DNA of 64,000 nucleotides from Marmoricola sp. OAE513. GTDB lineage: Bacteria > Actinomycetota > Actinomycetes > Propionibacteriales > Nocardioidaceae. The stretch spans positions 2,356,001 through 2,420,000 of the forward strand of contig NZ_JBEPOC010000001.1 in assembly GCF_040546585.1 (NCBI RefSeq), written 5' to 3'. The position numbers and the translations under genes are program-made. The notes under the pieces were generated by a model. That model had not been told where the DNA came from. It saw nothing but the letters and a program-made list of their open reading frames with translations, and did not search any database. Below are positions 55,595-62,482 of the stretch, one piece after another; the stretch's first letter is position 1; each line of letters opens with the position of its first letter.

Positions 55595-56087
55595 ATGGAC
55601 GGGGTCAGGCCGGACTTGCGGATCGAGATGCGCCTGATCGGCGATCCCGACGCGGCCCGCCTGGTCGAGGAGGTCCAGCTCGAGTACGTCGCCCGCTACG
55701 GCAGCCGCGACGAGACGCCGATCCCCGAGGGCTACTTCGCGCCCGCCTGAGGGTGCCTTCTTCGTCGGGTACCTCGACGGCGTCCCGGTGGCCACGGGGG
55801 CCTGGCACCGGCGTACGGACGTAACGGCGTTCGAGCGCAGCGACGCCGCCGAGATCAAGCGGATGTACGTCGCCCCGGCCGGTCGAGGTCGGGGTCTGGC
55901 TCGCGCGATGCTCGCCCATCTCGAGTCGACGGCGCGCGCAGCCGGTGCCGATCTCATGATCCTCGAGACCGGAACCGAGCAGCCCGAGGCACTCGCGTTG
56001 TACGAGTCCTCGGGCTACCGGTCCATCCCCGGCTTCGGCTACTACAGGAGCTCGCCGAAAAACCGCTGCATGGCCTTGGTTCTGTGA
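55595..56087 (+). pseudogene. GNAT acetyltransferase, frameshifted
   Basis: 163 residues after repair. The start (ATG 55595, GGAG upstream) gives RLIGDPDAARLVEEVQLEYV in one frame; the rest, AFFVGYLDGVPVATGAWHRR and RMYVAPAGRGRGLARAMLAH, follows in another, with a stop (TGA) right after CCC 55742-55744. Deleting one C restores EGYFAPPEGAFFVGYLDG. The acetyl-CoA loop RGRGLARAM is intact. GNAT N-acetyltransferase of unknown substrate. Probably an error as in three other genes here. Confidence 0.85.
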
Positions 56088-56816
56088 TCAGGCGGCCGGC
56101 GCCACGTAGTCCGAGCTGTTGCCCGTGATGACGACGTAGAAGCGCTTGCGGGTGGTGCTGCTGGTCGCGGTGCCATCGCTGTTGCGGGGGCTGACCACGA
56201 AGTGGGTGTTGTTGTTGGTGCCTGCCGGGGCGCAGACGACCGCCGCCAAGTTGCAGCGGCTCGCGGAGATCTCACCCGAGAAGGTGCCCTGGATGCCGTC
56301 GGCCACCGGGTCGCGGTCGATCTGGTTCTGGATCGCGATCGTTGCCACGACGCCGTTGCCGACCAGGCTCTCGTGCGCGTCGATGTAGATGTTGTTGTTG
56401 GTCACGTAGGCGTCGCTGACGGTGAAGCCACCGGACTGCTCGATGATCGCGCCGGCCTCGTCGATCAGCGCCCATCGGGTGGCGACACCCTGGAGGCCCT
56501 GGTCGCCGTCGTCACCCTTGTCACCCTTCGGGCCGGTGTCGCCCTTGCTGCCCTTGTCGCCCTTCAGCAGGGTGCCCTCGCTGAAGTCCTTCCTGGTCAG
56601 GCTGCCGTTCGCGATGTCACGACCACGCAGGGAGCCGTTGGCGACGTCGTTGCCGCGCAGCGACCCGTCCTTGATGTCGACACCGGTCAAGGAACCGTTC
56701 TTGACGTCATCGGAGCCGATCGTGGCGACGGCGTACGACGTTCCTCCCAAGCACACGGCCAGGGCAGCGACGGCGACGACGAAGGCGGGGGTGGGCTTGC
56801 TGAGACGGAGGCGCAT
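56088..56816 (-). CDS. Secreted collagen-like/NGSL-repeat protein
   Basis: 242 residues. Signal peptide (PAFVVAVAALAVCLGGTSYA), then four repeats of 11 residues built on NGSL-G-DI (about 35-85: VKNGSLTGVDIKDGSLRGND). A short collagen-like run follows (KGDKGSKGDTGPKGDKGDDG) and a beta-rich C-terminal domain with two Cys (SRCNLAAVVCAPAG). Surface protein of unknown role; the collagen triplets can form triple helices. Similar proteins are common in soil actinobacteria. Confidence 0.78.
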   Translation of the reverse strand: MRLRLSKPTPAFVVAVAALAVCLGGTSYAVATIGSDDVKNGSLTGVDIKDGSLRGNDVANGSLRGRDIANGSLTRKDFSEGTLLKGDKGSKGDTGPKGDKGDDGDQGLQGVATRWALIDEAGAIIEQSGGFTVSDAYVTNNNIYIDAHESLVGNGVVATIAIQNQIDRDPVADGIQGTFSGEISASRCNLAAVVCAPAGTNNNTHFVVSPRNSDGTATSSTTRKRFYVVITGNSSDYVAPAA

Positions 56817-56935
56817 GAGGTGGTCCTTCGGGAAGTGGTTGATGAGCTCGAGTGATGGTGATTCGGTACTGGCGGCACCCCGGATTGGGTTTTTGTGGTC
56901 TGGATCACGAAGGTGCGCCTTACCGGCCTCGGCCG

Positions 56936-57041
56936 AGCTCCTCGCCGCTCCGCTCGTACGCGTAACCTCGACCCGTGCTCCTCGCTTCGCTCGTCAACGG
57001 GTTCTCGGCCACTCGGCCTCGAGCAAGCTCGGGCACTCGAT
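56936..57041. repeat. 106-bp direct repeat, copy 1
   Basis: Copy 1 of a 106-base unit repeated at 57091-57196 with one mismatch (A to G at the TCAnCGGG position), period 155. Rich in CGCTC/GAGC palindromic bits. In this 391-base gap I see no gene; the minus-strand open frame reading through both copies has no ribosome-binding site and is just repeat composition. Confidence 0.9.
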
Positions 57042-57090
57042 GATCGTCGATGCGCTCCTCAACGCTTCTCGCTACGCGGACGACGGAGCA

Positions 57091-57196
57091 AGCTCCTCGC
57101 CGCTCCGCTCGTACGCGTAACCTCGACCCGTGCTCCTCGCTTCGCTCGTCAGCGGGTTCTCGGCCACTCGGCCTCGAGCAAGCTCGGGCACTCGAT
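57091..57196. repeat. 106-bp direct repeat, copy 2
   Basis: Second copy, 12 bases before the first DedA gene, whose GTG sits in CTCGACCCGTG, a sequence also found within both repeats. The 49 bases between copies contain a further GATGATCGTCGATG-like bit and no gene. The upstream copy starts 120 bases after the collagen-like gene start. Confidence 0.9.
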
Positions 57197-57207
57197 AGCC
57201 TCGACCC

Positions 57208-57846
57208 GTGCCTGACCTCCTCGACCTGAACGCCCTCGACCCGTACGTGGTCGTTGCGGTGGCGGTCGGGCTCGTGCTGGTGCAGACGGCGCTGGTGGTC
57301 GGCTTCCTGGTCCCCGGCGGGAAGGCGGCGGTGTTCTCCGGCGTGCTCGCGGGGCTGGGGCACGTCAACCTGCCGCTCGCGTACGCCGGCATCGTTGCGG
57401 CCGCGATCATCGGAGCGACCGTCGGGTTCGGCATCGGGCGCCGGCACGGCGACCTGATCTTCGAGCACCGTCTGCTGGCCCGGCACGCAGCTCGGCTGGA
57501 CTCCGCCCGCGACCTCCTGCGCCGCCGTGCGGGTCTGGCGCTGATGATCGGCCGCTCGGTCGCCGTGCTGCGGGCGACCTCGCCCGCTCTGGCCGGTGCT
57601 GCCGGCGTACCGGTCCGGCAGTTCCTGGTCTGGAACGTCGCCGGGGCATTCGCCTGGGGAAGCGCAACCGTCGGACTCGGTTACCTCGGCGGATCCGCCC
57701 TGCCCTCGATCGGCACCGGGCTGATGTCGAAGCCGGTGACGATCGCCCTGCTGGTCCTCGGTCTGTGCCTCACCGCCGTCGTCGTGGCTCGTCGCCGCCG
57801 TGCTGCGCGTGCGCTGCCCGGTGTGGTCGCCGTTCCGGCAGACTGA
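57208..57846 (+). CDS. DedA-family membrane protein
   Basis: 212 residues, GTG start. VTT/DedA (SNARE-associated) family: FLVPGGKAAVFSGVLAGLG, FGIGRRHG, LARHAARLDSARDLLRRRAG, SVAVLRATSPALAGAAGVPV, FLVWNVAGAFAWG. Members are flippases for undecaprenyl phosphate or related lipids. Adjacent to a second DedA gene 6 bases later, so an operon. Its likely start lies within the 106-bp repeat edge. Confidence 0.9.
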   Translation: MPDLLDLNALDPYVVVAVAVGLVLVQTALVVGFLVPGGKAAVFSGVLAGLGHVNLPLAYAGIVAAAIIGATVGFGIGRRHGDLIFEHRLLARHAARLDSARDLLRRRAGLALMIGRSVAVLRATSPALAGAAGVPVRQFLVWNVAGAFAWGSATVGLGYLGGSALPSIGTGLMSKPVTIALLVLGLCLTAVVVARRRRAARALPGVVAVPAD

Positions 57847-57851
57847 CGCCC

Positions 57852-58469
57852 GTGAGCGGCCTCCTCGACAACCTCCTCAACCTCGATCCGGCGTGGCTGC
57901 TGAGCGTCGCGGCCCTGCTGGTCTTCGCCGAGGACGCGATCTTCATCGGGTTCCTGATCCCCGGGGAGACCGCCGCGGTGCTCTCCGGTGTCGGCACGAA
58001 CGTGCAGGACATCGCGCTGGTGGTCCCGGTCCTCGTGGTGGTGGCGGCCGCGATCGTGGGTGACTCGGTCGGGTACGAGGTCGGCAAGCGCTACCTACCG
58101 CGGGTGCTGAACCACCGGATCCTCCTCAAGCACCAGGTGCGCATCGCCCGGGCTCAGGACTTCCTGCGGGTGCGCGGCGGCATCGCCGTCTTCCTGGGCC
58201 GGTTCACGGCGTTCTTCCGCGCGATGATGCCCGCGCTCGCCGGTGCTGCCGAGATGCCGTACCGGAAGTTCCTGGTGTGGAACGCCGCCGGCGGGATCGT
58301 CTGGGGCACGGCGTTCGTCAGCCTCGGCTACCTGGCGGGTGCGTCGTACAAGAAGGTCGAGCACCAGGCCGGCCGCGGCGTCGCGATCGGCCTCGCCGTG
58401 ATCGTCGTGGTGGCGGCCGTCGTCTGGAAGGTGCGCTCCGAGCGGCGCCCCGACCCGGGTACTCCCTAG
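57852..58469 (+). CDS. DedA-family membrane protein (second)
   Basis: 205 residues, GTG 57852. EDAIFIGFLIPGETAAVLSG, DSVGYEVGKRYLPR, GGIAVFLGRFTAFFRAMMPA, YRKFLVWNAAGGIVWG match DedA; the Arg-containing FxGRFxxxxR motif needed for the flippase fold is complete here. A paralogue of the upstream gene (about 35-40% by eye), maybe working together on different lipids. A strong hairpin follows its stop. Confidence 0.92.
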   Translation: MSGLLDNLLNLDPAWLLSVAALLVFAEDAIFIGFLIPGETAAVLSGVGTNVQDIALVVPVLVVVAAAIVGDSVGYEVGKRYLPRVLNHRILLKHQVRIARAQDFLRVRGGIAVFLGRFTAFFRAMMPALAGAAEMPYRKFLVWNAAGGIVWGTAFVSLGYLAGASYKKVEHQAGRGVAIGLAVIVVVAAVVWKVRSERRPDPGTP

Positions 58470-58471
58470 CA

Positions 58472-58506
58472 AGAAGCACCCCTCCGCCGGGCGGAGAGGT
58501 GCTTCT
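58472..58506. terminator. Bidirectional terminator between DedA and citrate synthase
   Basis: Arms AGAAGCACCCCTCCGCC (58472-58488) and GGCGGAGAGGTGCTTCT (58490-58506) pair over 17 with one mismatch, between convergent genes. Confidence 0.85.
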
Positions 58507-58527
58507 CGACAGGGATGACCGAAGCGG

Positions 58528-59631
58528 TTAGAGGGCCCACTCCTCGTGGTAGCCCGGGACGTCGGACGCCTTGCGGCTGGCCGGGCCGGTGTAGATCGCC
58601 GACGGACGGATCAGGCGGCCGGTTCGCTTCTGCTCCAGGATGTGCGCCGACCATCCCGCCGTGCGCGCGCAGGTGAACATCGAGGTGAACATGTGCGGCG
58701 GGACCTGCGCGAAGTCCAGGACGATGGCCGCCCAGAACTCGACGTTGGTCTCGAGCACGCGGTCCGGACGACGCTCGCGGAGCTCGGCCAGCGCAGCCTG
58801 CTCCAGGGCCTCGGCGACCTGGTAGCGCGGGGCGTTCAGCTCGCGCGCCGTACGCCGAAGCACCCGGGCGCGCGGGTCCTCGGCGCGGTAGACGCGGTGA
58901 CCGAAGCCCATCAGTCGCTCGCCCTCGTCGAGGAGGCCCTTGACGTACTTCGAGGCATCCCCGATCCGCTCGACGTCCTCGATCATCGTCAGCACGCGAG
59001 CCGGCGCGCCGCCGTGCAGCGGGCCGCTCATCGCGCCGACGGCACCCGAGAGCGCGGCGCAGGCGTCGGCGCCGGTGGAGGTGATGACACGGGCGGTGAA
59101 GGTCGAGGCGTTCATGCCGTGCTCGGCGGCCGAGGACCAGTAGGCGTCGATGGCCTTGACGTGCTGGGGGTCGGGCTCGCCCTGCCAGCGGATCATGAAC
59201 CGCTCGGCGATGGTCGAGGCCTTGTCGACCTCCTTCTGCGGAACCATCGGCTGACCGATGCCTCGCGCCGCCTGGGCGACGTAGGAGAGGACCATGACGG
59301 CGGCTCGGCCGAGGTCCTCGCGGACCTGGGTGTCGTCGATGTCGTAGGTCTGCTGGATTCCCCAAGCAGGTGCCAGCATCGCGATCGCGCTCTGCACGTC
59401 GACGCGGATGTCGCCGGAGTGAACGGGCAGCGGGTACTGCTCGGCGGGCGGCAGGCCCGGGTCGTAGGCGCCGTCGACCAGCAGGCCCCACACCTTCTCG
59501 AACGGGATCCGGCCGACGATCTCCTCGATGTCGACGCCGCGGTAGCGGAGCGCGGAGCCTTCCTTGTCGGGTTCGGCGATCTCCGATGCGAAGGCGACGA
59601 CGCCTTCCAGCCCGTGGTGTACCTCAGTCAT
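58528..59631 (-). CDS. Citrate synthase
   Basis: 367 residues, ATG 59631 with AAGGAG upstream. Condenses acetyl-CoA and oxaloacetate. Active-site blocks: SSAAEHGMNASTFTARVI (His), MGFGHRVYRAEDPRAR (His), FWAAIVLDFAQVP (Asp) and the CoA-contacting FTCARTAGWSAHILEQK. This is the shorter type-I dimeric (CitA/GltA2-like, Rv0889c-like) form. It is divergent from pdxH. Confidence 0.95.
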   Translation of the reverse strand: MTEVHHGLEGVVAFASEIAEPDKEGSALRYRGVDIEEIVGRIPFEKVWGLLVDGAYDPGLPPAEQYPLPVHSGDIRVDVQSAIAMLAPAWGIQQTYDIDDTQVREDLGRAAVMVLSYVAQAARGIGQPMVPQKEVDKASTIAERFMIRWQGEPDPQHVKAIDAYWSSAAEHGMNASTFTARVITSTGADACAALSGAVGAMSGPLHGGAPARVLTMIEDVERIGDASKYVKGLLDEGERLMGFGHRVYRAEDPRARVLRRTARELNAPRYQVAEALEQAALAELRERRPDRVLETNVEFWAAIVLDFAQVPPHMFTSMFTCARTAGWSAHILEQKRTGRLIRPSAIYTGPASRKASDVPGYHEEWAL

Positions 59632-59782
59632 GTGTGTCGACTCCTTTGTCAGCTCAGGCGGAGCCTGAGGGAGCCGACCCGGTCCGAACGCGCCGGAGGA
59701 GCGAAGCGGAGGAGGGCGGCTCGTGCCGTGTCGGCGAGGGGATCACCCAGGCCAGACTCCACGCAGATCCTAGGCTAAGCAC

Positions 59783-60424
59783 GTGGACCCCATGGATCTG
59801 GCCGCCCTGCGGGCCGAGTACGAGCTCGGCGGTCTCGACGAGACCGAGCTGACGCCGGAGCCGCTGGCGCTCTTCAGCACCTGGTTCGACGCCGTGCGCG
59901 GCGCCGGGATCGGCGAGCCGAACGCGATGGTCCTGGCCACCAGCCTCGACGGCGTTCCCTCCTCGCGGACGGTGCTGCTCAAGGGGGTCGAGGACGGTGG
60001 CTTCGTGTTCTTCACGAACTACCACTCGCGCAAGGGCGTCGAGCTCGCCGCCAACCCGCGCTGCTCCCTGCTCTTCGGGTGGTACGCCTTGCAGCGCCAG
60101 GTCCGGATCGAGGGCATCGCGACGCGGACGTCGCGCGAGGTCACCGAGACGTACTTCGCCTCCCGACCGCGCGGTTCCCAGCTCGGGGCGTGGGCCTCCG
60201 CGCAGTCGTCGGAGGTCGGGAGCCGCGCCGATCTGGACGCGGCGTACGCCGAGGTCGAGGCGCGCTTCGCCGGCGCGGACATCCCGGCGCCACCGCACTG
60301 GGGCGGTTACCTGGTGACACCGGACTCCGTGGAGTTCTGGCAGGGACGCCGTGGTCGGATGCACGATCGGTTGCAGTACCGGCGCGAGGGCGACGGGTGG
60401 TCGACCCGCCGCCTCGCGCCGTAG
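59783..60424 (+). CDS. pdxH: Pyridoxine/pyridoxamine 5'-phosphate oxidase
   Basis: 213 residues from GTG 59783 (ATG 59792 is an alternative). FMN enzyme making PLP from PMP/PNP. FMN contacts VPSSRTVLLKGVEDGGFVFF and NYHSRKG; substrate-site RGSQLGAWASAQSS; C-terminal MHDRLQYRR and STRRLAP are all intact. With pdxY (frameshifted at 8453) it forms the B6 salvage pathway. The rest of the region is unrelated. Confidence 0.95.
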   Translation: MDPMDLAALRAEYELGGLDETELTPEPLALFSTWFDAVRGAGIGEPNAMVLATSLDGVPSSRTVLLKGVEDGGFVFFTNYHSRKGVELAANPRCSLLFGWYALQRQVRIEGIATRTSREVTETYFASRPRGSQLGAWASAQSSEVGSRADLDAAYAEVEARFAGADIPAPPHWGGYLVTPDSVEFWQGRRGRMHDRLQYRREGDGWSTRRLAP

Positions 60425-60433
60425 CCGCTCGAC

Positions 60434-61894
60434 TCAGGTGAACCGGTGCGCGCGCCGGGACAGCAGCAACGTGCCGAGCGAGGCGAGCACCCCGACGACC
60501 GTGATCGCGACGATCACCTGGAGTCCCGAGAGCATCCCCGGGATGACCTGGTCGACCCGGGCCGGACCCTGGTCCGCAGCAGCGCCCGCGAGGATGGCCG
60601 AGATGACCGCCAGCACCACCGCTCCGCCGAGCTGGACCGAGGTGTTCACCAGTCCCGAGGCCAGTCCCTGCTCGTGGTCGGCGACCCCGGCAGTCGCCTG
60701 CGCGTTGATCGACGGGAACGCCGTGGCGAACCCGACCCCGAGCAGGAGCATCGTGGGGAGCAGCAGGGCGGCGTACCCGAGGCCGGGGTCGACCCGAAGG
60801 AACAGCACGTACGCCAGCAGGAACGACACCATGCCGGTCGCGATCAGGGCCTGCGTGCTCACCCGCTTCAGCACCCGGTCCATCCGGGTCGAGCTGGCGA
60901 TCACCAGGAGCCCGGCCGGCAGGAACCCCAGCGCCATGGCCAGCGGTGACCAGTCCAGCGAGTCCTGCAGGTAGAGCGTCACGAGGAACTGGAAGGCGAA
61001 GTAGCCGCCTGCCATCACGGCGCCCGAGACGTTGGCGTGCACCAGGTGCCAGGACCGCAGGATCCCGAGGCGCACCAGCGGCGAGGGGTGCCGCAGCTCG
61101 GTCAGCACGAACGCCGTGGCCAGCAGCAGCGAGGCGCCGAACCCGCTGAGCACCAGGGGGCTGGTCCACCCTCGCGTCGGCGCCTCGACGACGGCGACCA
61201 CGAGCAGCAGCAGGGCCGCGGTGCTGGTGAGCGCCCCGACGAGGTCGAAGTCGGCCAGGCGGGTAACGGCGCGGGAGGAGGCGGGCAGCACCTTGCTGCC
61301 GACCACGACGAGCAGGATCGCCACCGGGCCGGGCAGCAGGAACGTCGCCCGCCAGCCGATCTCGGTGAGGATGCCGCCGAAGACCAGACCGAGGGAGAAC
61401 CCACTGGCTCCGACCACGGTGTAGATGCTCAGCGCGCGGTTGCGGGCCGGGCCCTCGGCAAAGGTCGTGGTGATGATGGACAGTCCGGCCGGCACCGTGA
61501 AGGCGGCGGCGACGCCCTTGACGAAGCGGAGCGCGATGATCGCCTCGGGGCTGCTGAGCGTCGCGCTGACCACCGAGGCGATCCCGAAGACGGCGACCGC
61601 GGTGAGGAACACCTGACGGCGGCCGAGCAGGTCCGCGGCGCGGCCGCCGAGCAGGAGCAGGCCGCCGTATCCGAGGACGTACCCGCTCACGATCCACTGC
61701 AGGGCGGAGGGGGACATGGCGAGGTCCTCGCCGATGGAGGGGAGTGCGACACCGACCATCGAGATGTCGAGGCCGTCGAGGAAGAGCGCGCCGCACAGGA
61801 CGACGAGCATGAGCCAGGTCCGGGCCGGCCAGGGGTGCGAGTGGTGGATCGTCGCCGACGTCGGGGTGTGCGTCGGGAGGGCTGTGGTTGTCAT
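60434..61894 (-). CDS. DHA2-type MFS multidrug transporter
   Basis: 486 residues; ATG 61894 (GTG 61903 also in frame). About 14 hydrophobic segments, EmrB/QacA group: ARTWLMLVVLCGALFLDGLD, SALQWIVSGYVLGYGGLLLL, GGRAADLLGRRQVFLTAV, then long-spaced helices. Proton-driven efflux of lipophilic drugs likely. Twin palindromes lie between its start and the divergent MarR gene; repression by that MarR is the simple inference. Confidence 0.92.
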   Translation of the reverse strand: MTTTALPTHTPTSATIHHSHPWPARTWLMLVVLCGALFLDGLDISMVGVALPSIGEDLAMSPSALQWIVSGYVLGYGGLLLLGGRAADLLGRRQVFLTAVAVFGIASVVSATLSSPEAIIALRFVKGVAAAFTVPAGLSIITTTFAEGPARNRALSIYTVVGASGFSLGLVFGGILTEIGWRATFLLPGPVAILLVVVGSKVLPASSRAVTRLADFDLVGALTSTAALLLLVVAVVEAPTRGWTSPLVLSGFGASLLLATAFVLTELRHPSPLVRLGILRSWHLVHANVSGAVMAGGYFAFQFLVTLYLQDSLDWSPLAMALGFLPAGLLVIASSTRMDRVLKRVSTQALIATGMVSFLLAYVLFLRVDPGLGYAALLLPTMLLLGVGFATAFPSINAQATAGVADHEQGLASGLVNTSVQLGGAVVLAVISAILAGAAADQGPARVDQVIPGMLSGLQVIVAITVVGVLASLGTLLLSRRAHRFT

Positions 61895-61907
61895 GCGGCC
61901 CACACTT

Positions 61908-61919
61908 ATGCACGTGCAT
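61908..61919. promoter_or_regulatory. MarR operator site 1
   Basis: ATGCACGTGCAT, a perfect palindrome with half-sites ATGC-N4-GCAT, 14 bases from the pump start. Flanks TTATGCAC extend symmetry. Confidence 0.7.
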
Positions 61920-61937
61920 TAAATGCGCAAGCAAATA

Positions 61938-61949
61938 ATGCGTATGCAT
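61938..61949. promoter_or_regulatory. MarR operator site 2
   Basis: ATGCGTATGCAT, same ATGC-N4-GCAT half-sites, centre 30 bases (about three helical turns) from site 1, 31 bases before the MarR gene. Confidence 0.7.
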
Positions 61950-61980
61950 AAGTTGCACGAGAATCTGGTACCCTGCGCGT

Positions 61981-62385
61981 GTGGCCCGACGTACCGACGA
62001 CGATGCGCTGGCAGCCGACTGGCATCAGCTGATGGGTCGGTACCAGCGGCTGATGTGCGCGCTCGACCGCGAGCTCAGCGCCGGTCACGACCTGACGGCC
62101 AGCGAGTTCGAGGTGCTCCAGCAGCTGGAGCAGTCCGACCAGTGCAGCCTGCGAATGGCTGTGCTCGCCGAGAGCGCCCACCTGACGCAGAGTGCCTTGT
62201 CGCGGTTGGTGTCGCGTCTAGAGCGCGACGGACTGGTCACCCGTGAGACCTGCTCCACCGACCGTCGTTCGCTGTTCGTGAAGCTGACCAGCGAGGGGCG
62301 CGCGCGCTACGCCGAGGCCCGCCCCACCCAGCGCCGTGTCCTGCGCGAGGACGGCGGCGGGTGCCTGGAGCCGGCCCGCTCCTGA
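61981..62385 (+). CDS. MarR-family regulator of the efflux pump
   Basis: 134 residues, GTG start. Winged helix-turn-helix in LTASEFEVLQQLEQSDQCSL, AESAHLTQSALSRLVSRLER, wing DRRSLFVKLTSEG. The C-terminal helix is short and ends GGGCLEPARS, less helical than usual, so this end may be atypical. Divergent from the DHA2 pump across twin palindromes, an auto-repressing arrangement. Confidence 0.92.
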   Translation: MARRTDDDALAADWHQLMGRYQRLMCALDRELSAGHDLTASEFEVLQQLEQSDQCSLRMAVLAESAHLTQSALSRLVSRLERDGLVTRETCSTDRRSLFVKLTSEGRARYAEARPTQRRVLREDGGGCLEPARS

Positions 62386-62482
62386 CGAGTTCCGCCTGGG
62401 GTCTGGCGCCCGAGGGTCTGCGCCGCCTAGGTTGCAAGGTGAGCGGACGGCATCGGGTCGCCCGCTCGTCTCGGAGGTAACC

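Noticed and set aside
55595..56087. Two separate small genes (55595-55750 and 55788-56087)
   Set aside because: Together they make one GNAT domain when one C is removed; neither half has a complete fold.
56920..57200. Minus-strand coding frame through the 106-bp repeats
   Set aside because: No ribosome-binding site, repeats identical in both copies, no domain; composition explained by the repeat.
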